From positions 62,001 to 126,000 of the forward strand of contig CALOBG010000021.1 in assembly GCA_942490995.1 (NCBI GenBank): DNA of 64,000 bases, given 5' to 3'. The notes below the pieces were generated by a model. It ran no database searches. It saw only the letters and a program-made list of their open reading frames with translations, and was not told the origin of the DNA. The DNA is from UBA981 sp942490995 (GTDB taxonomy: Bacteria > Pseudomonadota > Gammaproteobacteria > Ga0077536). Each line of letters starts with the position of its first letter. Position 1 is the first letter of the stretch. The translations under genes were made by a program, and so were the position numbers. Of this stretch, positions 17,040 through 27,152 are shown piece by piece.

Positions 17040-18628
17040 CTGGTTTCTGCCGTGTCTGGAGGTAAATCTGTTCGGTTATCGTCGTCAGCGCTCGGCGCCC
17101 GCGCCGCATCGCGCAGGGCCTTGCGGTTGACCTTGCCAGCCGGGGTTCGCGGCAGCTCGTCAGTGAACACGATCTGGCGCGGGTATTCGTGCCGGGACAA
17201 TCGTGTCTGCAGGTGTTCCTGCAGGGCCAGTGTGGTGATCTCTGCACCCGCGCGCCGCACCACGTAGGCGCGCGCCACCTGGCCGCGCACAGGATCCGGC
17301 ACGCCGATCACGGCCGCTTCCGCCACCGCCGGATGCTGCAGCAGGGTGTTTTCGATCTCGACCGCGCTCATGGTCCAGCCGGCCGAAATGATCACGTCGT
17401 CGGCGCGTCCGGCATGAAAAAAATAGCCGTCGGCGTCGCGCCGCCCGAAATCCTTGACCCGAAACCAGGCGTCGCGCCGGCGCACGGCGATCTCGCCGAT
17501 TTCGTCCACCGCGGCGATTTCGTCACGTGCGTTGAGGATCGCGACCTCGTTGCCCGGCGCCGGCTTGCCGAGTGCGCCGCGACGCACGCGGTAGCCGCGC
17601 ATACCCGGGTAGTCAACCATGATCACGCCGACCTCGGTGGTACCGTACATACTCGCCGGCGCCACGCCGAAAGCCTGTTCGATCCAGTCGAACGTGTCCG
17701 GGTCCAGCGGTTCACCGGTAAACGAAACTTTATTGAGATTGATCGTGTAGCGCTCGCGCAGCCCGCTGTTGCGCAACATTCGATAAACCGTCGCGGCGGC
17801 GGCCAGGTTATCGATGGCGAGCGCCTCGAGCGCTTCGAACATGCGCTCAGGCAGAAACTTTCCAGCATAAGCGCCGATGTGGATGCCGAGCGCGAGCGGC
17901 GCGATCGTGCCATGCCACAGGCCGTGGCCCCAGGCCGGCGAAGACGGACAGAAATAGCGATCACCGGGGCGCAGGCCGACGCCGTAAAGGGCGGCGATCA
18001 TGACGGTCACCACCGATCGCTGGGTATGACGAACCGCCTCCGGCAGAGCGCGGGTGGTGCCGGACGTGTACTGGAACACGCACAGGTCGTCGGCGCGCGT
18101 GGTCGCTTCGTAAGCGTCGGGAAACTGCGCCAGTGCGGTGCTCAGCTCGGCGCCGGTTTCGACGACCCGGATATGCGGAAACTGCGCGCGCAACGCCGCC
18201 GCATGCGCGCCGGCCATAATCAGCGCGGGTCTGCAATCGTCGATGCGCAGCGCCAGTCCGTCAGGACCGAACAGGGTAAACATCGGCACCGCAATGGCAC
18301 CGCGTTTGATGGCGCCGAACATACAGGTGTAGAACGCCTTACCGGGTTCATCGATCACCGCGACCCGTTGCCCCGGACCAACGCCATGCGCTTCCAGCCA
18401 GTGCGCAAGGCGACTGGTTGCGACGGCGAGTTCGGCGTAGTCGATGTGCTCCAGGCCGCCGTGGTCGTGCTTGACGCTGATCGCACGGCCACGCTCGGCG
18501 TGACGGTCGATACATTCGTGGGCCAGGTTCATGTGCTCACGGTCACCGTCAAACAAGGCCCACAGGCGCGCCGGCGAGTAGAACTCGCGGACCCGGCTGT
18601 AATCGTTGATTTCGAGCAATGAGGTCAT
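17036..18628 (-). CDS. ATP-dependent acyl-CoA ligase (AMP-binding, ANL family)
   Basis: A 530-residue ANL-family ligase. The phosphate-binding loop reads YTSGTTRALPEAVRHT (187-202), so the usual Gly and Lys after TSGTT are replaced; some CoA-ligase subfamilies share such a loop. Other motifs are normal: SMYGTTEVG (A5), HAGRADDVIISAGWTMSAVEIEN (A7/A8) and TPAGKVNRKALR with the catalytic lysine near the C-terminus. It would activate a carboxylic acid as acyl-adenylate and transfer it to CoA. The start at MTSLLEIND (18628) is set by family alignment; no strong ribosome site is visible. Co-translated with the acyl dehydratase downstream. Confidence 0.88.
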   Translation of the reverse strand: MTSLLEINDYSRVREFYSPARLWALFDGDREHMNLAHECIDRHAERGRAISVKHDHGGLEHIDYAELAVATSRLAHWLEAHGVGPGQRVAVIDEPGKAFYTCMFGAIKRGAIAVPMFTLFGPDGLALRIDDCRPALIMAGAHAAALRAQFPHIRVVETGAELSTALAQFPDAYEATTRADDLCVFQYTSGTTRALPEAVRHTQRSVVTVMIAALYGVGLRPGDRYFCPSSPAWGHGLWHGTIAPLALGIHIGAYAGKFLPERMFEALEALAIDNLAAAATVYRMLRNSGLRERYTINLNKVSFTGEPLDPDTFDWIEQAFGVAPASMYGTTEVGVIMVDYPGMRGYRVRRGALGKPAPGNEVAILNARDEIAAVDEIGEIAVRRRDAWFRVKDFGRRDADGYFFHAGRADDVIISAGWTMSAVEIENTLLQHPAVAEAAVIGVPDPVRGQVARAYVVRRAGAEITTLALQEHLQTRLSRHEYPRQIVFTDELPRTPAGKVNRKALRDAARAPSADDDNRTDLPPDTAETR

Positions 18629-18817
18629 AAACGACGATCGCGCCGCGCGTTTCGAAACAACCCGGCTGCCAGCAGGGATTGTAACCGCTTTGTGACGCCT
18701 CGCAGACCGCCGCCGGGCCAGCGCGCCGGCCGCGAGCTTGCACGCGTGGCAACGACGGTCCACCATTAACGAGCCTCTGACCTTGAGGTTCCCGAAGCGT
18801 AGAAGTGAGGAGCGCCA

Positions 18818-19984
18818 ATGGTTCTACATGCCCACGCAGAACACGTCGCGACGGATTACGGCGCCGAACAATTGGCCATGGCGGACTACCTGGCCGACGG
18901 CGAACGCCGCGCGCTGGCACTGCCTAACCGCGGACCGATCCGATTCGAACACGACGGGTCACTCGCCGCGGATATCCTCGAGGCGTACTGGGCCTACGGC
19001 TTCTACATTTTCACCGGCGTCCTCGACGCAGCCGAACTCGCCGACATCGAAGCGGACGTCGACCGCATCCTCGAACGCGCGCCGGTGACCGAGGGCGCGT
19101 TGGTGGATGCAGCCGGGCGACCGGCCCTGGCGATCGACTGCGAGGCGCCGACCTTGTTCTGGGCGCGACCGCTCAGCGACCCGTTCGGCGGCACCGAGCT
19201 GGCCAATGGCCGCCACCCGACCCGCATGTTCGAGCCGCAGCCAGCCAGCGATGCACCCGAAAAAACCATCTACCTGATCCTGGGCTCACTGCAGTTTTCC
19301 GACGCCTGCCTGCGCGTCTACGGCCACCCCGGCCTGCTGGCGGTTGCCGCCGCGATCAATGGTGCGGATTTTGCGCCTTTCAACGAAGCCCTGTTCATCA
19401 AGCAACCAGGTCTCGGTTCGTCGGTCGCCTGGCACCAGGATGGCGTTACGCATTGGGACAGCCCGGCCTTTGACCCGGGTATCCACGGATTCAACTTCAT
19501 GGCCCAGTTGTATGGCTCGACTGCCGCCAATGGCTTGTGGGTAGTACCCGGCACCCACAAGCTCGGCAAGGTCGATATCAAGGCCATGGCGGCGGCAGCC
19601 GGCACCGATCGCCTGCCGCAGGCGGTGCCGATGCTGTGCGCGCCCGGCGACGTCGGGATCTGCAATCGCCAGACCGTACACGGCTCATTCGCCAACACCA
19701 GCGCCGATACTCGAGTCACGGTCAACTTTGGTTTCCACCGCCGCGCCTCCGTGCTCGACGTCACCGCCGGCGGCGTACACAACGCTCGAGCGACTTACGA
19801 CGCCGCACGGATCCACCAACGGGCGCGCCTGATTGCTTATGCCATCGATGCCCGGAAACAACGCTTTCCCGACGAGACGCCGTACGTTTATCAGCCGTTC
19901 AAAGGCGAGGAAAACCACTATCGCTGGAACGACGCGGCGCGCGCCAGCCTGAAAGACTACAACCTGCTCGACCTGAGTATCTGA
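18818..19984 (+). CDS. phytanoyl-CoA dioxygenase family protein
   Basis: A 388-residue Fe(II)/2-oxoglutarate dioxygenase of the PhyH family. The iron-binding facial triad is visible as H206-Q-D208 in AWHQDG and H288 in RQTVHGS; an arginine for 2-oxoglutarate (around 300) follows in TRVTVNFGFHRR. It would hydroxylate a lipid- or natural-product-like substrate. The start has GAGGAG six bases upstream. It is read convergently toward the acyl-CoA dehydrogenase operon, with only 13 nt between stops, and divergently from the CoA ligase. A second PhyH protein sits at 36.9 kb. The N-terminal about 80 residues are not recognisable from motif memory. Confidence 0.85.
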   Translation: MVLHAHAEHVATDYGAEQLAMADYLADGERRALALPNRGPIRFEHDGSLAADILEAYWAYGFYIFTGVLDAAELADIEADVDRILERAPVTEGALVDAAGRPALAIDCEAPTLFWARPLSDPFGGTELANGRHPTRMFEPQPASDAPEKTIYLILGSLQFSDACLRVYGHPGLLAVAAAINGADFAPFNEALFIKQPGLGSSVAWHQDGVTHWDSPAFDPGIHGFNFMAQLYGSTAANGLWVVPGTHKLGKVDIKAMAAAAGTDRLPQAVPMLCAPGDVGICNRQTVHGSFANTSADTRVTVNFGFHRRASVLDVTAGGVHNARATYDAARIHQRARLIAYAIDARKQRFPDETPYVYQPFKGEENHYRWNDAARASLKDYNLLDLSI

Positions 19985-19997
19985 GACACGCGAACGG

Positions 19998-21125
19998 TCA
20001 GTGATCGAGCCCATTATTGAGGCGCGCGAGGTGCTCGGCTTCGGCTCCGCTCGATAGTTGATTGGCTGTGAGACGTTTGAAGTAACGCCCGACCAGGAGT
20101 TCGTCGGTCATACCGATCGCGCCGTGCAGTTGGATCGCCTGCTGGCCCACGACGCGACCGACCTCGGCCGCCTGCACGATTGCCGCGGCGATGTAGGCGG
20201 CGGCGCCGGTAACCCCCAGTTCATCGAGCTTGCTGCCTGCCAATACCAGTTGCGACTCGAGCCGTACGATCGCGAGGTGCATATCGACCAGGCGGTGCTG
20301 CAGCACCTGCAGCTCGGCGAGTTTGACCCCGAACTGCTCGCGCTCGAGCAAATGCCGGTGCGTCATCGGCAACAGCAAGCGCACCAGGCCGAGCGTTTCC
20401 GCGGCCTTGAGCAGCGCCGACAGCAACAGCGCTTCGTCGATCAGTACCGCTGCCGTGGGTGCGCAGTCGAGCCGCGCGGTCGCGGCAACTTCGACGTCCT
20501 TGAATTCGAGATCCGAGATCCCGCGTCCGTCGAAGGTCGCATAATGCTCGGCGCGCAGTCCCGGGCTATTCGCGGCGACCAATAGGGCGAGCGTTCCACG
20601 GTCCGACTCGGCCTGCGCGCTGACAATAAAGTGTTCGGCCAGGCAAGCATCGAGGACCGCGCATTTGTGGCCGTTCAGCACCAGCTTATCGCCCGCTCCG
20701 CGCGCGCTCAGCGCAACGTCGAGTCCGAAACATCGCCCCTCACGCTGTTCGTGATGAGCGAGCGCGAGCAGTGTTTCGCCGCCAAGCCACGCGCCCAGAA
20801 CCGCGTCGCGCTCCATGCCGGGAGCGGCCCGCTCGAGCAGGTAGCCGGCCACGCCGACCTGGACGATAAACGGTTCGGGCATCAGCGCCGGGGCGAGTGC
20901 CTCGGCCAGCAGGCACAACACCGAGTAGTCGAGGCCAAGACCGCCGTCATTTTCGTCGACCGTCGCCGCCAGCCAGCCTAAATCCGCGATTTCCTTCCAG
21001 CGCCGGGCATCGAATGCCCCGCCCGGCGCGTGGCCGTCGCGGGCACTGCCTGGGTCGTAGCGCTCGCGGGCAAACCGCGCCGCACTGTCGAGCAGAGATG
21101 CGTGTTCCGCAGAGATCTGAAACAT
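19998..21125 (-). CDS. acyl-CoA dehydrogenase family protein (second subunit-like)
   Basis: A 375-residue acyl-CoA dehydrogenase-fold flavoprotein. The N-terminal helical domain and middle beta domain are present, although the middle part is diverged and lacks an easily seen ETF-type consensus. The C-terminal four-helix bundle has QLHGAIGMTDELLVGRYFKRL, the typical FAD/dimer-interface motif. It begins one base inside the stop of the upstream dehydrogenase (TGATG at 21123-21127), so the two are translationally coupled. Such adjacent pairs are known to form alpha2beta2 heterotetramers that act on bulky steroid side-chain acyl-CoAs. I infer a similar pairing here; the more diverged partner may be non-catalytic. 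Confidence 0.88.
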   Translation of the reverse strand: MFQISAEHASLLDSAARFARERYDPGSARDGHAPGGAFDARRWKEIADLGWLAATVDENDGGLGLDYSVLCLLAEALAPALMPEPFIVQVGVAGYLLERAAPGMERDAVLGAWLGGETLLALAHHEQREGRCFGLDVALSARGAGDKLVLNGHKCAVLDACLAEHFIVSAQAESDRGTLALLVAANSPGLRAEHYATFDGRGISDLEFKDVEVAATARLDCAPTAAVLIDEALLLSALLKAAETLGLVRLLLPMTHRHLLEREQFGVKLAELQVLQHRLVDMHLAIVRLESQLVLAGSKLDELGVTGAAAYIAAAIVQAAEVGRVVGQQAIQLHGAIGMTDELLVGRYFKRLTANQLSSGAEAEHLARLNNGLDH

Positions 21126-22309
21126 CAGCGCTCGGCCTGGCGCAGCGCACGGTAAACCAGGTTGCGCTGGATCTCGTTGGTGCCGCCGTAGATGCTCGCT
21201 GCGCGGTTATTGAAATAGCCGGCCAACCAATCCGGCATCGGCGTGCCTTCGCGACGCGTGCCGGCACCGAAAGCGGCCGTATCAGCATACAGGGTTTCGC
21301 GTCCGCTGATGCGGACGCCGAGATCGTCGATGCGCTGCGCGAGCTCCGTCCATTCGATCTTGATCACGCTGGCCGCGGCCATGGCGTTGCCCGGCGCGCT
21401 CGCGGCGTGTCCCAGGCGCAGTTCGGTACATTCATAAGCGAGCAGGTCGATATCAAGACGCGCCAGCGCAGCCCACACCGCCGCGTCGCCAGGTACGGTC
21501 TGCGCGGCGCGCTGGCGAATACGATCCAGACGGCGACGCAGGCGTCCGCCGAAGACGAAGGCGCCACGTTCGATTTCGAGCAGAAACCGCGCCACCGCCC
21601 AGCCGTCGCCCGCCGCGCCGAGCAGGTTATCGGCCGGCACTTCGACGTCGTCAAAAAAGACCTGGTTGAAATCATGATCGCCGGTCAACATGCGGATCGG
21701 CTGCACCGTCACCCCAGGCGCATCCATGTCGAGGAGCAGGAAGCTCAGCGCGTCACGACTGTTCTCCCGACGTGTGCGCACGAGGCAGAAAATTTTATTG
21801 GCGTGATGGGCATCGGTGGTCCAGATTTTTGAGCCACTGACGTAATAGGCGTCACCGCGCCGCTCCGCGAACATCGCGACGCTGGCCAGGTCAGATCCCG
21901 AACCCGGTTCGGAGAAACCCTGGCACCAGTAGTCCGAGCCGTCGAGAATGCGCGGCAGGAGATCCGCCTTCTGGGCATCGCTACCGAACTCGATGATGGT
22001 CGGGCCGACGTAATTCAGCCCCATCGGCGGCAGGTGCGGCGCACCCTGGCGGCCGAATTCGTATAACAACAGGTAGTTCTGCAGCGCCGACAGGCCGGCA
22101 CCCCCGTGGATCTTCGGCCAATGTGCGGCGTGCCAGCGACGCGATCGCAGGCGATCGATCCAGGCCGTACCCCGCGCATAGTCCGCGACCATCGACCGTT
22201 GCGCGTCTTCGGCGGCGACGGTAGCCGGATCGAGTTCGCGGTTGAGAAACGCGCGGACCTCGGCATGGAAGGCGCGATCCTCCGCCTCCAGTTGCGCAGC
22301 GAATAACAC
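21125..22309 (-). CDS. acyl-CoA dehydrogenase family protein
   Basis: A 394-residue acyl-CoA dehydrogenase. The FAD/substrate loop reads WCQGFSEPGSGSDLAS (residues about 125-140), followed by VSGSKIWTTDAHHAN, the typical active-site strand. The C-terminus has YGGTNEIQRNLVYRALRQAER, the conserved FAD-binding end. It oxidises an acyl-CoA to enoyl-CoA, passing electrons to ETF. The start is a GTG at 22309, nine bases after the stop of the enoyl-CoA hydratase, so transcription order is hydratase, this gene, then its partner dehydrogenase. Together they make a beta-oxidation-like unit for a specialised acyl-CoA. Confidence 0.92.
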   Translation of the reverse strand: MLFAAQLEAEDRAFHAEVRAFLNRELDPATVAAEDAQRSMVADYARGTAWIDRLRSRRWHAAHWPKIHGGAGLSALQNYLLLYEFGRQGAPHLPPMGLNYVGPTIIEFGSDAQKADLLPRILDGSDYWCQGFSEPGSGSDLASVAMFAERRGDAYYVSGSKIWTTDAHHANKIFCLVRTRRENSRDALSFLLLDMDAPGVTVQPIRMLTGDHDFNQVFFDDVEVPADNLLGAAGDGWAVARFLLEIERGAFVFGGRLRRRLDRIRQRAAQTVPGDAAVWAALARLDIDLLAYECTELRLGHAASAPGNAMAAASVIKIEWTELAQRIDDLGVRISGRETLYADTAAFGAGTRREGTPMPDWLAGYFNNRAASIYGGTNEIQRNLVYRALRQAER

Positions 22310-22318
22310 CGTTGCGTA

Positions 22319-23188
22319 TCAGTCCGGGGTCCTGATCCCGAGCGCCTTGCGTGTCGCTTCCGGCAGCGCGCTCGGGTCCATCAGAAAATCGTAGAGTTTC
22401 AACCAGTGGGTATGCGCGAGCTGATGAAGGTGGAAAGCATTCTGCATCGCCAACTCACGGCCGGACGCATCCTGCGCACCGTTGATCGCTTTCTTGGTCA
22501 TCTTCAAGGCGAACCGTGACTTGCTTGCGATCTTGCGCGCCATCACCAGGGTCGCTTCCTCGAGCGCCTCGCGCGGCACAACCTGGTTGACCATGCCGAG
22601 GCGTAAGGCGTCGGCTGCGCTCAGTTCGTCGGAGGTAAACAGCATTTCCTTGGCCTTGCGCGCACCGACCTCCCACAGGTGATGGAAATACTCCACCCCG
22701 CCGACGCCGAAGCTCACGGTCGGGTCGCTGAAGCTGGCGTCATCGGTAGCGATGATCAAATCGCATGGCCAGGCCAGCATCAGCCCGCCGGCAATACATT
22801 TGCCCTGCACCGCGGCGATGGTCGGCTTGGGGATATTCCGCCAGCGTTCGCTGAAACCGATGTAGATCTCTTCTTCGCGACTCATCTGCGCCTCGGCGCC
22901 GGCGCAGGTGAAGCCGCACATGGTGCCGACCGTGGTGTAGTCGTGCATGTTGGCCTGGGCGCCTTTTTCGGCCAGATCGTGGCCGGAAGAAAAATGTTTG
23001 CCGTTGGCGGCGAGAATGATGACGCGAATATTTTCGTCGTGGGCGGCGCGGTCGAAGGCATCGTTCAGTTCGTAAAGAAACTGAGTGTCCTGGGCGTTGG
23101 CGGACTGCGGTCGGTTGAGGACGATGCGCGCGATGCCGGCCTCGGGGGTTTCATAAACAATGTATTCGGGATCTGCGTTGGTATCCAC
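22319..23188 (-). CDS. enoyl-CoA hydratase/isomerase family protein lacking both catalytic Glu
   Basis: A 289-residue crotonase-fold protein. The oxyanion-hole region GKHFSSGHDLAEKG (CoA-binding) and AVQGKCIAGGLMLAWPCDLI are clear. At the positions of the two catalytic glutamates of enoyl-CoA hydratase, the sequence reads GGLMLAW (Met for Glu144) and FSDPTVSFG (Thr for Glu164), from hand alignment. A standard hydratase reaction is therefore doubtful; a hydrolase, isomerase or lyase role is possible. The start is GTG at 23188 with GGAGG at 8 nt, an unusual but well-supported choice. It heads the three-gene acyl-CoA operon that continues to 19998. Confidence 0.85.
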   Translation of the reverse strand: MDTNADPEYIVYETPEAGIARIVLNRPQSANAQDTQFLYELNDAFDRAAHDENIRVIILAANGKHFSSGHDLAEKGAQANMHDYTTVGTMCGFTCAGAEAQMSREEEIYIGFSERWRNIPKPTIAAVQGKCIAGGLMLAWPCDLIIATDDASFSDPTVSFGVGGVEYFHHLWEVGARKAKEMLFTSDELSAADALRLGMVNQVVPREALEEATLVMARKIASKSRFALKMTKKAINGAQDASGRELAMQNAFHLHQLAHTHWLKLYDFLMDPSALPEATRKALGIRTPD

Positions 23189-23287
23189 GTGACGGCCTCC
23201 GGGACATGCTGGGGTGACGGGCGATGCCCCGGATTATTGCACCAAGTCGCGTGTGCGAGGATAGCGCGGAAAGAAAAACGGACAGGT

Positions 23288-24747
<1,460 letters not shown>

Positions 24748-25166
24748 CAACTGTCCGTGTGTTCCCGTCGCCTACTTGCGGCATTCCACGTTCGGCCCTT
24801 CGGTTCATCGCGACACCTACTATGGCCTCGGCTGACTTCTGCACCGGTATCCCGACACCTCACGATGTCAGTAGCACAAGGCACCGTTGCAGATCTCCCC
24901 GGGTATGACGCACCCACCTTCACGCTTATGCCCGTCGGATATACGTCACGGCGTTCCGTGCAAGTTTCGGGCTTTGACGATATTCGCCGTCTTACCCCGC
25001 CGTGCCGCCTCGTATCCGCTTCCTGTTCGTCAGGCCAGCGCTTTGCCTTCGGCTTCCTCCAGATCCGCAGTCACCCGCGACACCCTTGCCGTTCGGCTAA
25101 CTCTTCCCCTTGCCGGGCGAGTAGAGGACTTTCACCTCCAAGTAAGTGCGCCCTGCCGGGCGCACG

Positions 25167-25196
25167 AAAAAAAACCGGCGCCCTGAAGGGCGCCGG
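25167..25196 (-). terminator. intrinsic terminator of the PEP-CTERM gene; intron target site
   Basis: On the minus strand, a perfect 9-bp stem (25175-25183 with 25188-25196, tetraloop) is followed by eight T residues (25167-25174). It lies about 45 nt past the PEP-CTERM stop, and the group II intron begins one base after the T-run. Confidence 0.9.
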
Positions 25197-25240
25197 TGAT
25201 TCGGTCAGCGTTCGACGGCGACGAGCCGTCTCGACTACCT

Positions 25241-25933
25241 TCAGGCCGCGGCTGCGCCTCCAGCCGGGCGCTTGCGCCACGCGGCCAGTCCAGCCAGACC
25301 GACGCCGAACAGCCATACGGCCGGCGGCAGCGGGATCGGCGCGGTTTCAACGACTAGTTGCGGCAGCGATTTCAGGATTGATGCAACCTGACCTGTAGAC
25401 GAAATCGCGACCAGCGAATTCGTCACCGTAACCGTGATCTGGTCTAACCCGGCAGCGAACAGGTGGGTCGTGTTCAGATTCGTCATCTGCACCGTAGTGG
25501 GTGGCATATACAGGGCACTGAAGCCCTTCGTGTCCTGCCCGGCAACTGCAACCGAACCACTGGCCTGAGCATATGATCCGGCTCCCAGCAGGATATCGAG
25601 TTGCTCAGAAAATCCGAGCGAAACGATCTTAGTTCCAGGCGCGGCCGTGATGGTCAGCTGCATAGTGTCGAAGGCGGTGGCAAACGGCAACGCCGCCGGC
25701 ACCACCACCGGCGCGACCGCCGCGAATCCACCAGCACCGATACCAAGTCCAATCGTCGAGATGTTGCCGATTGTATTGACCGTGTTCAATGAGATGTCGA
25801 AATTAGTCGGGCTATTGTCCGAGTCCGAGACCGCCGATACGGTAACAGCCGATGCGCCAAAGCTCGCGCTGAGTAGCAGCGCAGCCATTAGTGCTCTCGT
25901 AATTTTAGCCCCGCGTTTTGTTATCAGATTCAC
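25241..25933 (-). CDS. PEP-CTERM (VPLPA-type) sorted protein
   Basis: A 230-residue secreted protein. The signal peptide (residues about 1-29: basic start, ALMAALLLSASFGASA) is followed by a Thr/Val/Ala/Gly-rich mature region without enzyme motifs. The C-terminal sorting tail reads APIPLPPAVWLFGVGLAGLAAWRKRP, the IPLPPA plus hydrophobic helix plus basic layout of exosortase substrates. The start is GTG at 25933 with a strong AAAGGAGGG site eight bases upstream. The 310-nt region before it probably holds its promoter. The terminator after it is the insertion site of the group II intron. It is the second such protein in the window, not close to the first in sequence. Confidence 0.82.
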   Translation of the reverse strand: MNLITKRGAKITRALMAALLLSASFGASAVTVSAVSDSDNSPTNFDISLNTVNTIGNISTIGLGIGAGGFAAVAPVVVPAALPFATAFDTMQLTITAAPGTKIVSLGFSEQLDILLGAGSYAQASGSVAVAGQDTKGFSALYMPPTTVQMTNLNTTHLFAAGLDQITVTVTNSLVAISSTGQVASILKSLPQLVVETAPIPLPPAVWLFGVGLAGLAAWRKRPAGGAAAA

Positions 25934-26244
25934 GTTGTGAACCCTCCTTTATCAACTTGCCTTGGCGCTTTTGCCATACGGTACCACGAACAGTGTCGCG
26001 CCCGTCTCCTCTACTATCGCCTTCAGGCTCCTCGATTGATCGAGGCCGCTGCCCGCACCGAGGTGCGTGTATCGGCCATGAGTCCCTCCACCTTGTGACG
26101 CATGTTCACAGTTCGAGGGACAAAAAACAGTGTCCTGCATCACAAGTCACAAAAATTTACATGCACTCGCCACTACCCCTCGCACCAGTAGGAGCAGGAT
26201 CCCGGGCGTCGCAGCCAACGCCCGGGACCCACAGGGCCGAGAAT
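25934..26244. other. intergenic region with hairpin flanked by short direct repeats
   Basis: No gene seen. The right part carries AATTTACATGCACT twice (26154-26167 and 26242-26255, the latter covering the LLM stop codon). These flank 74 bp that contain a 9-bp-stem hairpin (26201-26209 with 26218-26226). The left part should hold the PEP-CTERM promoter. Confidence 0.5.
26201..26226 (-). terminator. GC stem-loop after the LLM oxidoreductase gene
   Basis: CCCGGGCGT (26201-26209) pairs with ACGCCCGGG (26218-26226) over an 8-nt loop, downstream of the minus-strand LLM gene. No T-run follows, so intrinsic termination is uncertain. Confidence 0.4.
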
Positions 26245-27090
26245 TTACATGCACTTGGCGTACTGATCGAGCAACGGCAGGACTTCCTTGGCCGGTGCCG
26301 GCGGCAGCGGCAGAATCGCCCGTTTCACGCCTTTGCCCGGCAGGGCCTTGATGTCGTCCGCTTTCGGCGCCATGGCGAAAAACATGCCGATATCGAGGCT
26401 TTTCGGGTCGCGGCCAATCTTGTCGCAGGCCTTGGCGATCTCTTTCATGCCACCGTCGAAGTCGTACAGGCCGCCGAGCGGCATCCAGCCGTCGCAGAAC
26501 TCGGCAATATGCGCCGCCGTCTTCGGCCCGGCCGCACCGCCCATGATGACCGGCGGATGCGGCTTCTGGGTCGGTTTCGGCCACGCCCAGGACTTTTCGA
26601 ACTTGACGTGTTTGCCGCTGAAAATGGCCTCGTCCTTGGTCCAGATTTCTTTCATCAGCAGGATGTAATCGCGCAGGATGCCGCGACGTTTTTTGTAGTC
26701 CAGGCCGTGGTTGCGCATTTCCTCAACGCACCAGCCGTAGCCGATCCCCAGTTCGAAGCGGCCGCCGGAAATCATGTCGAGACTGGCGACTTCCTTGGCC
26801 AGCCAGATCGGATCGCGCTGCGCGACCAGGGTGATCCCGGTGCCGATACGCAGTTTTTTCGTCACCGCGGCGCAAGCCGACAGTGCCACGAACTGATCGT
26901 GGGTGCGCCAGTATTCCTCCGGCAGCGGTCCCAGATTGGGGTTACCACCCCACGGCGTTTCGCGGCTGGTCGGGATGTGGCTGTGTTCGGGGAACCACAG
27001 CGACTCGAAACCGCGTTCCTCGCAGGCTCGCGCCAGCTCCATCGGCTGGATAGCCTTGTCTGTCGGAAACATGATGACGCCAATATCCAT
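26245..27090 (-). CDS. LLM class (F420-dependent-type) flavin oxidoreductase
   Basis: A 281-residue luciferase-like oxidoreductase. It begins MDIGVIMFPTDKAIQPMELARACEERG, typical of the TIGR03619-like branch. Signature stretches are SLWFPEHSHIPTSRETPWGG, LRIGTGITLVAQRDPIWLAKEVASLD, GGRFELGIGYGW and PPVIMGGAAGPKTAAHIAEFCDGW. These put the flavin- or F420-binding barrel pockets in order. A strong AGGGAGGAAG site precedes the ATG at 27090. The MaoC-like gene lies 62 nt upstream on the same strand. The fold is certain; cofactor choice and substrate are inference. Confidence 0.9.
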   Translation of the reverse strand: MDIGVIMFPTDKAIQPMELARACEERGFESLWFPEHSHIPTSRETPWGGNPNLGPLPEEYWRTHDQFVALSACAAVTKKLRIGTGITLVAQRDPIWLAKEVASLDMISGGRFELGIGYGWCVEEMRNHGLDYKKRRGILRDYILLMKEIWTKDEAIFSGKHVKFEKSWAWPKPTQKPHPPVIMGGAAGPKTAAHIAEFCDGWMPLGGLYDFDGGMKEIAKACDKIGRDPKSLDIGMFFAMAPKADDIKALPGKGVKRAILPLPPAPAKEVLPLLDQYAKCM

Positions 27091-27152
27091 ACTCTTCCTC
27101 CCTTTGGTTCAGCTCACAATGATATAGGACGAACGCCCAGCGCGCGGTAGTG

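Noticed and set aside
17189..18622. Antisense open frame opposite the acyl-CoA ligase
   Set aside because: Shadow of the ligase; random composition.
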